From: Isoetes taiwanensis | Lineage: Eukaryota; Streptophyta; Lycopodiopsida; Isoetales; Isoetaceae | Length of the DNA stretch: 64,000 nt | Reading direction: 5' to 3' | Assembly (NCBI GenBank): GCA_021234155.1 | Contig: JAJEKV010000094.1 | Coordinates: forward strand, 2,887,442 to 2,951,441 | Part shown: in pieces, positions 9,340-20,301 of the stretch | Position numbering within the stretch: the first letter of the stretch is position 1 | How the letters are laid out: each line of letters starts with the position of its first letter | Position numbers and translations under genes: made by a program | The notes under the pieces: generated by a model | What the model was told of the DNA's origin: nothing | The model's input: the letters and a program-made list of their open reading frames with translations, nothing else | The model's database searches: none

Positions 9340-9552
9340 CGAGGCGATCAAGTGCTCAATGAGCCACTCTGATCTTGTTGGTTGCCTAGACAGGCATCTT
9401 CTTCTTGATCCCTACCTGCGAAGAAAAGCTTTGGGTCTTTGAGATTGAGGTGCCTAGCGTCAATTCGTGTGATGATCCATCTGATTTGGCTTCCTGAGCG
9501 CATGAGCTATGAGATATCAGGGATCACTACTACAGATCATGAAGATGAATGA
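9340..9552 (+). pseudogene. Decayed paralogue of the 80-aa ORF
   Basis: In mixed frames this stretch resembles the ORF at 8868: a Leu-rich segment with LDPYL, then IWLPERMSYEI-SGITT and an acidic end before a TGA. Frameshifts and stops interrupt it. It represents an old tandem duplication inside TE1. Confidence 0.45.
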
Positions 9553-9765
9553 ATCACCTGTTCAACATGTTATAGTGTAAGAGCTCTTGTGTTAAGATGA
9601 AAAATGCAAGACGTAATAAATAATAAATAGTCTATTGTAGTGATGTTATGGATAATAAATATTTCTCTTGTGAAATCTTCAGTAATGTACTGTAAGACTC
9701 AAGTTTCATCTCCATCCTCGGATGCCTCTTTGGCAAGCAATTCTTGTAATTTGGATTCCTACAAG
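9553..9765. other. TE1 spacer, nothing recognised
   Basis: AT-rich sequence between the small paralogue and the 3' end of the minus-strand gene. No gene or clear repeat is visible. Confidence 0.5.
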
Positions 9766-11710
9766 AGGGGAGGTATCACAACTGTAATGGCTTTGGTTCC
9801 ACGGACCAAGCATAGTCTATCGTTTTGAGAGGGCGATAGCGTGGTGCGTCATTAGGATTCGGCCTCCACTTCTTATGCCGGTGAGTCCGATATTGTTGAT
9901 CGTGCGGGGTGCCTTTCTAGCCACGGGCTCCCACCAAGAAACAAAACCTCGTTATTATAATGGGGCGGTGGGATCTTGTATTGGATCCTCTTCCACATAC
10001 GCTAACCATGTAGGACATGCATCTGCTGGTCTCACAAGAAGAAACATACCTTTCTGTACATCTTGGTATGGGTCAAATATCTCCACTGCATTCTTGGGTT
10101 TATCCTTAGCAGGCCCAACATAGGCAGCGGAGCGTCATATCGATCGACTGAATAGATTCAGGCTCTTGAAGCACAACTTGCCTTGTTTGGGGCCAGAAGT
10201 TCTGAATTTCTGGATTGCCCGGGGGTACTTCACCTAGCACACGCATCACTTCGCACCAGTAGTCCATGACCTCGTTCATGTAGGTATTAGACCACGAGTT
10301 CACACCAGCCCTGGAGATGTTAGCCCAATGCATAATGTATTTCGCAATGGACGACCTCAATGCTCCTATGTCCTTGAGGCATGCATATGGCCTGACAGTC
10401 TTGGGCGAGCCAATCGGTATCTTTGGCAAACCATTGTCATCTGCTTTCCACATCCGAATACCCTTTTCTGGCAACCATTCTCTATGACCAGGTCTCATCT
10501 TGTAATACATTAATGGCCACCCATCATTCATGCAGAACTTGAATAACAGGGGCTCCAAGTGACCAACCAAACGATCCTTCTTATCAGGAATGTAACCTTT
10601 TACGAACCCCTTCCAATCGGGAACCTCGGTAACAAGGTATGGTGTCGGTGCCTTTGTGCTACATTCTCGGAAGAGTTGCATTAGTTCTGGAATAGTTAGA
10701 GCATTCTGGAATAGTTGAAAACAAATGTGGTCCTGTCTGAAGCTCGCAAGTTCCAATAGAACCTACGCATACACGCTATCTCGCCTGATGTGAAGTTTGT
10801 GCAGCATCTTCGCATGCAGCAGAGCGAAGACTTAAAGTCTAGAATGGAAGCTGCTGTGATTTTTCTCTCAGCTTTAGTGGCCACAGGAGGTGAACGTGGG
10901 GTCCGGTTCACCATTCTGTAAGTCCTCTTTGTTGCCTTTTCAGGCTCAATTTGCATGGCATAGGGTTCTGCTTCAACGACTGTCTGTTTCGCAGTCTTTA
11001 TGAGTGTTGACACAGCAACATTGTCTACTAACACCAAGGCAATCGGCCACCTCACTAGGTCGTGCAACTGTGGCATTTCAGCACATGCTTGGCATCGCAT
11101 GGTCGGCCTATCTGGCATAGGGAATGTCCTCATTATGGTTGCTGCCAAGTAGTCTTCTCCCAATCTCATGTCACCAAACTGACTGATTAGGGTCAATGAA
11201 GATGATCACCCCAAGGGCATACCGGAATGTTGCGGCCAGTCATGGAGTAGTGTGCAACTTTTCTCTACTAGCTTCGTCCCTTGAAATGCCTCGAATGTTA
11301 TTCTTTGAAGGGCTTTTCCGGTGCTTGCAAGCCCAGCCAATCAATTTTTAATGCAATGCGGCGGTGTGGATATTTCGGGTTCTTGTGTAAGGGTAGCTAT
11401 CCAATCGCTACACAAATAAAACTCCCTCGCGAATCGCGAAAGTGTTGTAAATTCGGTTGGGATATGGCAAACTAATGCTTCCGTCGAGAATAACTTCCAT
11501 AGACACTACAATGCTATCTCGGCGGAAGGGCAAGTTGTGGTGTTTGTCGAAGGCATGTACTTTTCCTTCGCCCACTTTGACTCCATGGAATAGTATGGAC
11601 CTCGAGGCAGCCATATGCGCAAGCACAATGGGCGTTATTGCTTTCGGTTAAAAGCGGCGCGATTTCCGCGAGCACTTTCACGTTAGCCGGACAAACCAAG
11701 TTCAAGGAAG
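9766..11710 (-). pseudogene. TE1 minus-strand gene, candidate transposase (broken)
   Basis: Minus-strand open segments at 11705-11408, 11196-10696 and 10756-10106 read into each other across frameshifts and continue to about 9770. Recognisable stretches include FKFCMNDGWPLMYYKMRPGH, WSNTYMNEVMDYWCEVM and a distal MFLLVRPADACPTWLAYVEE. The last resembles the SH3/BAH-like segment at the end of the TE2 transposase (GMLITVPADN, then PFWLAKVLEL). I cannot see an undisputed DDE triad, so 'transposase' rests on position, size and this shared C-terminal segment. The gene diverges from the methyltransferase gene across the 11.7-13.2 kb spacer. Confidence 0.5.
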
Positions 11711-11724
11711 GACGTGGTTAGCAG

Positions 11725-13044
11725 GATCGCGACCGCGATCTCCTAGAGCAGGCAGTTACATCTGTCTACATTGTACGTGCCTAGAGCAAGCAGCTAACAT
11801 AGTCTCCTAGAGCAAGCAGATACCATAGTCTAGATTATACGTGCCTGTTTAGATTATGCTGCACAAAATCGCCTTCGCGATCCGGACGAGTACTAGCTGT
11901 GCTGTAGGGACGACCTGGATGAATCAATAACCCCTGATGGGTAACTTTATGGGAGAGCATTAAATGGTACCTTAGTCTAGAATATGTTCGGAAAGATCGC
12001 CTTCGCGATCCTCGATGGAGTACTATGCGTGCCTTAAGGATCACAATGAGAGGAAGATTAATGACATCAACGCCTACAAATAGGAACATCTATATTACCA
12101 AATTAGAACGGGATTTGATTTACCAGACACAAAAAAAGGGTGCATGCGGATTTAAGTGAAAACACAGTTTAATGAATGAACTTGCCTGTCTTTGGCCTTC
12201 AATGAATTCTACAACGTCAAATATGCTTGGATGCTTTGAAATTCATCAGAGCGCCATTGTAATCCAACATAGCGCCTTGAAATTAACTCCGGCGCCTCGA
12301 ACAACTCCTTCCCAAGCTTTGCAACTATGAAATTGTTGGAGGGTCTCACCGCATTTGAAATGGATTTGAATTTCAAAATGGTGTCCTTCGGGCGGGACCT
12401 TTTTATGCCCTAATGTCCCTGTCCCTATCCAATTTAAACTGACATGCCGTGGGTGATTTCTTTGTCCTTTCCAAAGCGCCCTACGGTCACTCTCACACAA
12501 ATTCTCACGTGTCACCGTCCCGTACGTTGCCAAGCTGGGGGTTGCTTTTAGGGGTAATGGGGGAATATGCCGCCCGTCATAATGGCGCCGCCCGTCATAA
12601 TGACGCCGCCCGTCATAATGGCGCCGCCCGTCATAATGGCGTTCATTTTTCTGATCACCCTCGCGAAAATTTCTAGCGCCTTCAGCAAATTTCTAGCGCC
12701 ATCCGAAATATTCTAGCGCCACCATGTCTCGCGCCTCTGCCCTCAGAGAAGGTAATTTCCGCGATTTTTTATAGCATAGGTATCGCCATAGCTTCGGCCA
12801 TGTCTTTTTAGGATAGTTAGATGGTCGCTACGATCGCGGCCGCGATAGTTGTGACCACGACCTTCCCTCTTTTCTGGAAGGTAGTGCTCAAGACAATCGC
12901 GGCCGCGATAGTGGCGAGCAATTTATATAAAACGTAATACTCATTTGTTCAGTAAAGAACGAGCGGTGCGTTCTTACCCAAGATAATGGTGACAGAACAC
13001 CCTTTATTAGTTTGCAACTGATGAATCGGATCGCGGCCGCGATC
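11725..13044. repeat. TE1 palindrome cluster (ATCGC-N4-GCGAT)
   Basis: Six near-perfect palindromes lie in the spacer between the divergent genes: 11725-11740, 11867-11882, 11995-12010, 12833-12847, 12896-12909 and 13029-13044. Typical forms are GATCGCGGCCGCGATC and GATCGCCTTCGCGATC. Further copies lie at 14370-14379 and 14809-14822 (introns) and 16978-16991 (3' end). None was seen in the retained coding segments. They may be binding or methylation sites for the protein encoded next door. Confidence 0.75.
12569..12640 (+). repeat. 18 bp tandem repeat, four units
   Basis: GCCGCCCGTCATAATG recurs with an 18 bp period at 12569, 12587, 12605 and 12623. Downstream, TTCTAGCGCC recurs about every 25 bases (12672-12722). 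Both lie in the TE1 spacer and probably represent replication slippage or regulatory repeats. Confidence 0.85.
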
Positions 13045-13228
13045 CTTAGGAACACCTTCTTCCAATACTAGTGCATCTAACCTGTGTTCAATTGCTTCTG
13101 CAGCCCTCGAACTATTCCGCGGGCCTAATGTAGAACCAATCAGAATTGTCACTCCCGATAAAAGCAGGAAGTGGTGTGTTGAAATCTCACAGGCAAAACC
13201 TCATGTCACTGGAGACCGCCGAAAGGAC

Positions 13229-16200
13229 TTGTGTTTGTTCTTTAGGAATGGGAAGGGTCCAGAAGATTACGAGCAGCTAGGTATAGTTATTGCTATGTGG
13301 GAAGGCACCAAAAACAATGTACAGGATGCAATAATTTGCAGCGTAGAAGATACTCAAGGGTTGCAGTTTGTCGAGTACGTTTTGAGATGGCAGAATTATG
13401 ATCCATCCATTATGATTGCGAGTAAAGTCAACAAAGCGGCAAGCGGCAAGGGGATGCCCACCAGTGCTAAGGGATTTGGCTGGATATTGCCGTCCTATGA
13501 TTCCTTAAGTTTGTCGGGTATAAAGTGCAACAGGGATATACTTGTTGGATTTAGCATGTGCAGAAAAGGTCTTTCAGCTGATAAGAAACCTCCTTCTGCT
13601 GCTTTGAAGGCTACTAAAGACAACAAACTGCCTTCAAGGATGGACACCAACTGGCTCAGGGCTGTTTCAAAGAAGAGATCTGTGGCCCCTTTGCAGGCTA
13701 TTGGCGAACCATCCACTCCAAAGGATACTGTAGTGCCCATAGAGGCAAATGTTGTTGTTCCTTCAAAAAGAAATCGGGCCAGTAGCCCCTCAAAGCAAAT
13801 GTTGGTTGTTCTGCAAAGTAGTTGACCCTTGACTCCCGTCATGCTTTTGATCGCTCCCGCGGGGAGACTCGAGGTCTGTAGAAGGACAGCCATCAAAGAG
13901 GATCCCGCCATTCAGGATAAAGATTCCAAAGGTGCGCCGCGGATGACGGTCGCAACCTTCGACGTCTTCTACTCCTTCCTCGTCCACTAAAGCAACACCT
14001 ACCAGCCACTTATTGCCCTGGAGAACTGATCCCCAAATGCCAGAAGATTTGAAGTTTAATCCAGATGAAGAAAAGAAACTGGCTCAGGAGACAGCATCCA
14101 AGCTCGAGGAGTTCAAAAGATATTACCCAATGGGTGTAAACTGGTTCCAAAGGGTTAGCATTTTCGATTGCGAACCAGCTCCCGCTAATATGACACATAG
14201 AGTCCGGTCGAATGACCATGTACTGTTTCTTGATAAAAGCTTCAAGAAATACCCGACGGAGGTTCTTACACCTGCCGATCTCGTTCCATATGATCCTTTA
14301 ACAAGGTCTGTTACATCATATTTATTTCTTTCTTGTCATATTGGTTACATATATAAATATGCTCAACCGGATCGCGATCTTCGTGAACAATTTCTTGCAC
14401 TAACTAGTGTCTCTCGGTCACTTGCAGGAAACTAGTCACTTGGTCGCGCCCAGAAGAATTGGCAAACAAGAAATTTTATATTATTTCTGGTAATCACGGC
14501 ATTTTTTTTTGCCGCGGTTTTTTATGCACATGCGTGGGCAATGTCGAGCAAAGGTTGGAATTTGCGAAAGCATATTTAAAAAGAAGAAGTCGTGTATTAA
14601 ATGGAAATCTCTCCAACAAAGAATACATTCAGATTTCCATACAGTGCAACGACGTCATCGCAGAAACAGTATACAAAGAACCACTGATAGAAAAGCTCCA
14701 ACAACTAAGAAACCAAAGACAAGGCATTGGGATGTCCTCCACAAGGGCCAACAGGCTAGCGGTGACATCCGCCTAGAAGGTATGTTTTTGTTTATTTGCT
14801 CGGGGAAAATCGCCGTCGCGATCCTAACCAAAGACTTGCGGGGATTTTGTCGAGGTGGCTACCACAACATTGAAGGTTAAGGAACTGAAGGATGAGAAGC
14901 AGTTCCTATTTATGCAAGATTCTGCCTGGTCTAAACTCGTAGAAGTTGTCAACAAATGGGCAACCCGAAAGCTCACTGATGATCAGGGGGAATTACCAGA
15001 GAAACCTTCAAAGGAATTCTTCAACAAGACATTCCTGAGAAACCTACGAGGAATGAACAATGCTGAGGTAAGCCAGTTGATGGACGAAATCTTCTGAGGG
15101 CAAGGTTTTCTTGAAAGTGCGGTGAGGGGGTATCTGGGGCGTTTTAATTGCAGTCAGAGGGCTCTAGACATCAGAACACTTTCACTCATGCGTCGTGAAG
15201 TGTTATCATACGCCAATTCTATCTCAGAGAAGCTATACAATAATTTTGAAGAGTTGGCTTCATGTTTTCCAGAGCTGTCTGAGCAACGTCTCCTGGATAT
15301 TGCAGACACAGATTTCGAATACGTCAAAGCAAACTATAATAAAGAGGCAGTTCAAGGTAATCTGCCTGCAGTTTTTTTGGAAGCTATTGTTGCTATAATG
15401 AGGCCAGATGAGGCCCGGAAAATGAAAGAGAAACAAAACATCGTGCAGCACGTAACAAAATGTGGCATCCTTGTGTCTGCATCGGTGTCTAAAAATGCCA
15501 GTTTGATTTTTGTAGACATGCGTAGTTTTTCCACCCTGTGGGATGTGAATAAATACACAGATTTTTTTAGCAGAGTTGCAGGCATGACACATGCAAAAGT
15601 GTACCATATTGTCATGTTTCTCAGATCGGTACATTTGCCAAACTGTTTGTACAGTCTTAGCCAGATACAAGGTAGCTCCCATGTTTCCCTAGGTGCTTAT
15701 GAAGAGAGAGGATGGGAGAGCAAAAAAAATATAAAAGAATTCCAGTATTATGTCAGCCATGTGACAATAAACAGGAGTGACGTTCGTGTGCTGCCCGTTA
15801 AACCCAACTTGGAGCTGCGGCTGACTCAAGTCACTAAAGCACCACAAAGCACTCCTCTTCCAAAATATCCGATGGCGGGCGAATTTAAGATGTAGATGCA
15901 AAAACAAAAAGAAAGTATTTGGAGTTCTTTTGGGTAAACCCAAATTCTCATGGGCAGCTATGGAAGGCGACTTCGTCCTCAAGAAGAGCGGGCAAAAACC
16001 TCTTATGTCTATTATATAGTGAAGGAGCTGGTACCATTAGAAGGTTGCGTTTTGGATTTCTTCTCAGGCGGAACTGCCTCAAGGGTAGCGTTGATGCAAG
16101 GAAAACGGAGTGTTGCTTTTGAGTTTGGCGACAAGGTATGCCGTTTCCTTAGATCTTTCTTGAGATTCTAGAGAAAATGGCAAGGCGACATGGAAGAGGA

Positions 16201-16885
16201 AGGTGATGAGCAAGATGAGCAACGTGAAGAGCAAGGTTCGGACAAGCGATATTAATATAACACGGGGAACGGATCTCGGCAACATGGATCGGATACTAGA
16301 AGGCTGGATCGAGAAAAGCTTCAAGAAAGGATCAAGGAGACCCGAACCGATAGAGCGGATCGAGAAGGCAGGCAAAACTTGATCCAACTTTCAAGAAGCT
16401 TGAAGCACCGAACCGTAACTTGGACACCGTAATGCCACCGCTAACTAAAGCAACGGACAAGCAACTGGACAAGGCCCTTCCTAATTTGGAGTATGGTGAA
16501 ACAGCCGCCGCCGGAAGTGGGAGAACCTCCCAGACCCTTCACCTAAAAGGCGAGGAAGCTGGTACCCTCTAATGAATATTTCGAAAGCAATTGCGTGGTA
16601 ATTGTTTAATAGCCAAGATATGTCAGAGCGTGTTCAGAACGCAGCACAGGCAATGGGTGTTGACATCCCAGAAACAACTGGATATACTGAAATGGACCTG
16701 TCACAGACCCTTGCTATTGGAAGAGAGCATATTGCAAGAATAGCTGCTCAACATGGTGTTGATCCAGAGACTGTATTCGAGACTTCGGTTGATATAGCCT
16801 TCGCCTTTGTGCTGGGCATTTTGTACAAAGTTTTTGTTATAACATTGTGTTTACATTTTCACCTGTTTTCAGGTTCAATATGAGT
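13229..16885 (+). pseudogene. TE1 ParB-like / DNA methyltransferase gene (broken)
   Basis: A multi-exon plus-strand gene. The first open block (13229-13825) follows an acceptor-like TTCTTTAG. Then come 14013-14306 (VLFLDKSFKKYP, VLTPADLVPYDP) and, after an intron, 14430-14500 (NKKFYIISGNHG), which matches the ParB-like position of YYVLGGTHSYKA in TE2. Further segments lie at 14855-15097 and 15122-15895. A methyltransferase motif I, VLDFFSGGTASRVALMQG, follows at about 16050. Its frame meets a donor at about 16134 and resumes at 16612 with a C-terminal exon. The expected catalytic motif IV (DPPY type) is not found: the equivalent block reads LIFVDMRSF. Frameshifts occur in the linker. The enzyme is therefore probably inactive here; the family would methylate adenine N6 or cytosine N4. 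Confidence 0.65.
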
Positions 16886-16891
16886 TATGCT

Positions 16892-17311
16892 TTTTCAGTT
16901 CAGTATGTGTTCAACTTTTGTACACTATGCTTTTGTGTTATCTCAACTTAGAATAGGATAAAAAAATAGTCTGAAAGATCGCGGTGGCGATTCTGTACAT
17001 CAGTTATACATCCCCCAGATGGTAATTTGACCACGAAGCACACAATGTGCTTCTTGTATTCTGCCTTCACTTGTTCTCGCTAGAATCACAATGGCGATCC
17101 TTACGACCACTCGTGATGCTACTCAAACCCCTCGGTTACTGTCATGCCAGCTTTGGCCTACAGGCCTGGTGTCAAATTCTGGCGCGTGTTTTTTTTTCAA
17201 GCTGAACTTAGGATTATTGAGGCTTGGTTTTGGTAGAGAGGAATCATTTCTTACCATCCCCGGGGTGACCACAACCTATTTCGTTGTCAAACGAGAAAAC
17301 GAAATTTCTCT
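16892..17311. other. TE1 right terminal region
   Basis: About 420 bp without a supported gene. It holds one GATCGCGGTGGCGAT palindrome (16978-16991) and leads to the right inverted end. Confidence 0.6.
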
Positions 17312-17330
17312 AATTAATGAAACCATGCTT

Positions 17331-18105
17331 TAGAGGATCATGTCCAGCACTTGAGAAAGGTGCTTGAAAAGCTAAGGAGGCATCAACTCTTTGCGAAGCT
17401 ATCCAAGTGCCACTTCACAACAGAAAGAGTAGAGTACTTGGGGCATGTAATCTCAGCGGAAGGGATCTCCACTGACCCTGCAAAGATTGAAGCAGTAATT
17501 GATTGGCCGGCACCGAAGAACACACATGAAGTGAGAAGCTTCCTCGACCTCGCAGGATATTACAGGAAGTTCGTCAAGAACTTTGCAAAAGTAGCAGCTC
17601 CGTTGACGGACCTCACCAAAGCGGGAAAGATAAAAGATTGAGCAAGTCATTGGCAAAAGAAGGCCTATGCAGCATTTGAGACGTTGAAGGAAGCTTTCAC
17701 GACAGCGCCAGTCTTAATCTTGCCAAATCCAGCAAAGGATAAGCTTGTAGCAACACACACTAGCAGGATAGCAACAGGTGCAGTACTCATGCAGGAGGAA
17801 AGGGTAGTCGCATATGACTCCAAGAAGATGAATGATGCGGGGCAGCGATACCCAACTCATGACCAAGAACTCGGCCATTGTAAGAGCATTGCAAATCTGC
17901 AGACACTATTTGTTGGGAAGGAAGTTCCAACTAGACACAGATCATCAAAGCCTCCAGTATATATTCACGCAACCACTCCTGAACCTGAGGCAAAGAAGGT
18001 CGATGGAATTTCTCGAGGAATATGGCTTCGAGATAGCCTACAAGCCAGGCAAGCTAAATGTAGTCGCAGATGCGCTCTCCAGGAAGCTCTTGAAGACGAG
18101 GATGC
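17331..18105 (+). pseudogene. pol: pol: RT C-terminus and RNase H (broken)
   Basis: Resumes the RT gene after TE1 with [20 protein letters not shown] and the RT connection block [20 protein letters not shown]. RNase H follows: the first acidic motif is degraded (VATHTSRIATGAVLMQ, where Asp is normal), but YPTHDQEL and FQLDTDHQSL, with the second and third acidic positions, remain in two frames. KLNVVADALSRK ends the domain. A stop at 17639 and a shift near 17870 break the frame. Confidence 0.88.
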
Positions 18106-19615
18106 ATTGCAATGCCATATCAACGCTCACAAGTGAGTATGGCAAGAAGATTGAAGAGACCTTGCCAACAGATTGCGACTTTAAAGAAGTATGGGCAAAC
18201 CTCTCTAAAGAGGCAAGAACAGACAAAGAAAGGGAGGCCTTCAAGAACTATAAAAAGGAAGGAAACCTCCTATACCATAAGAACAAGTTATATGTATCAG
18301 AATCTTCAGGAGTAAGAACTATAGCTGGCCATGCAGGGTTTATGAAGACATATTTCAAGATTAGAAGCAGCTACTTCTGGCCCGACATGAAGAAGCAGAT
18401 AGCAAGGTACATTCATGAATGCCAGATATGCCAGCAAACAAAAGCGGAGCAACTCCGAATCCCAGGAGCCTTAGAGCCGTTGCCAGTGCCAAATGCTAAG
18501 TGGGAAGTCATAAGCATGGACTTCATTACAAGACTTTCAAGAACAGCAAGAGGCAAGGATGCCATGATGGTGGTGGTAGATAAGTTGTCGAAGATGGCAC
18601 ACTTTGTGCCGTGCAGGACAACAGACACAGCATTGGATACTGCCGTCCTATTTACCAAAGGGATATTTAGACTCCACGGCATGCCGAGGGAGATAATCTC
18701 GGATAGGGATTCTAAATTTATGAGTGCATTTTGGCAAGACCTATTTACCACCATCCAGACGAAGCTTTCTATGAGCACAGCATATCATCCGCAAACAGAT
18801 GGTCAGACGGAGCGAACCAATAAGATTATTGAAGATATGCTAAGGAACTATGTGTGGAACAAACAATCTAAGTGGGAAGATTTCATCCACTTAGTAGAGT
18901 TCGCCTACAACAGCACTAAGCAGGAGTCATTGCAGATGTCTCCTTTCATAATAAATTATGGGTATCAGTGTCTTACCCCAGATACTTGGCACAACCCAGT
19001 GTCAAAAGTGGAAGTCTCCCAGCAGATGTTATCGGATATGCAGCAATTGGTGGAGGTAAGAGGTTACCTTCTAGCAGCGAGAAGTAGGCAGAAAAGTGTA
19101 GCCGATAAGCATAGAACGGTAAGGGAATTTCAGGTGGGAGACAATGTATGGTTGAAGATCAAGGTGAAGCAGGCCAAGCTTCGCATCGGCAATTGCAAGA
19201 AGCTTGCTCCAAGATGGGCTGGACCTTTCAGGATAACCAAAAGAGTAGGTACCCAATCCTACAAGTTGGACCTGCCACACATCTCAAAATCCATAGGGTC
19301 TTCCATGTAAGTCTCCTAAAGAGGCACACTCCTAATCCAAAGGAAGTATTGGAGACAACCGAGTTACTGGAAATGATGGACGACCAGCTTGAAATCGTCC
19401 CTGAGGTTCTTCTTGACAGGGCCTATAAGAAGACAAGAAGATCCAAATTTCTCCAATACCTTGTGAAATGGACGCACTTGCTTATGGAAGACGCTACGTG
19501 GGTACTACAATCAGATTTGGAGAAGCAGTACCCCCAATTCATGGAGCAATGCAAGGGTCGACTCGTCACCGAAGTAGTCGACACCGACACGATAGGTGAG
19601 TGGAAGGTAGATTAA
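18106..19615 (+). pseudogene. pol: pol: integrase and chromodomain (nearly intact)
   Basis: The frame from 17832 stays open to 19310. The zinc-binding N-terminus (AGHAGF, YFWPDMKKQIARYIHEC, CQQTK) leads into the catalytic core: SMDFITRL (first Asp), IISDRDSKFMS (second Asp) and TDGQTERTNKII (Glu). The GPFRI block follows. A one-base shift near 19285 separates this from the C-terminal chromodomain (FLQYLVKWTHL, then ATWVLQSDLEKQYPQF) ending at 19613. This is the best preserved part of the element and supports assignment to the Ty3 chromoviruses. Confidence 0.92.
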
Positions 19616-20301
19616 AAAGTCTACTTCCGTCTCACGGAAGTAGATGACCTTGAGACATAAGAGGTCATTCAGGCATGCATTGATGGGAAAGCACCTCTAG
19701 TCAATGCCTACCACGGGAAGGATGCCACCCTTCACGCCAAAACGCAACTAAAGGTGTAGGCATGAGTGTCATCCTAGGCATGATAGGGCGCTGTCTCCAC
19801 GGCCACGGTGGAAGAAGCATTTTCTTCCTATGCCAGGAGATTAGTCTTGCATCCATTTAAATTCTAATTAATGGGTGGTTCCCTAACAACCAACTTTATA
19901 ATAATTAAATGTGTACTAACATAGTGTTGGACCTGTAGGCCAATAGGACAGTCTAGCGGCAGGAAGGTCACACTGCGAAGACTTGCAACACATAATTTTG
20001 TCATGATGTGTTGTAAGGGAACGATGTGGAACCTTAAGTAGAAAATTTTGGAACTATGTTAATAATGATAATGGTAGAAGCCATAAAATTTTGTGAATAA
20101 TAGACGATAAAGCAAAAGGATGGAATAACCTCTTATCATAGTATAATAATAAAGCAAGGATATGTTATGATAAATTAAAATATTACCTTGAAGTATTTAT
20201 GTGTAAAGTTATATGTATCAAGTGTAATTGCAGGATATGCAGGGTTCCAAGGTGGGGAGACGCGTGATGCTGAGGACAGCATCAATTCAAGGTGGGGAGA
20301 T
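19616..20301 (+). mobile_element. Post-pol region with duplicated polypurine tract
   Basis: Untranslated sequence between pol and the 3' LTR. The purine motif CAAGGTGGGGAGA occurs twice, ending at 20260 and at 20300. The second abuts the LTR start and is the functional plus-strand primer site. No gene is seen. Confidence 0.8.

Larger units (their letters stand above)
8588..17330 (+). mobile_element. TE1: DNA transposon with ParB-methyltransferase gene
   Basis: An 8743 bp insertion in the RT gene. Its ends are inverted: AAGCATGATTTCATTAATT at 8588-8606 and the complement of AAGCATGGTTTCATTAATT at 17312-17330, with a TAGA target duplication. Contents: two small related ORFs near the left end, a long broken gene on the minus strand (about 9.77-11.7 kb), a spacer with short repeats and GATCGC palindromes (11.7-13.1 kb), and a broken plus-strand gene with a ParB-like domain and a methyltransferase motif (13.2-16.9 kb). 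It closely parallels TE2 in plan but shares no obvious DNA sequence with it. I cannot assign it to a named superfamily. Confidence 0.85.
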
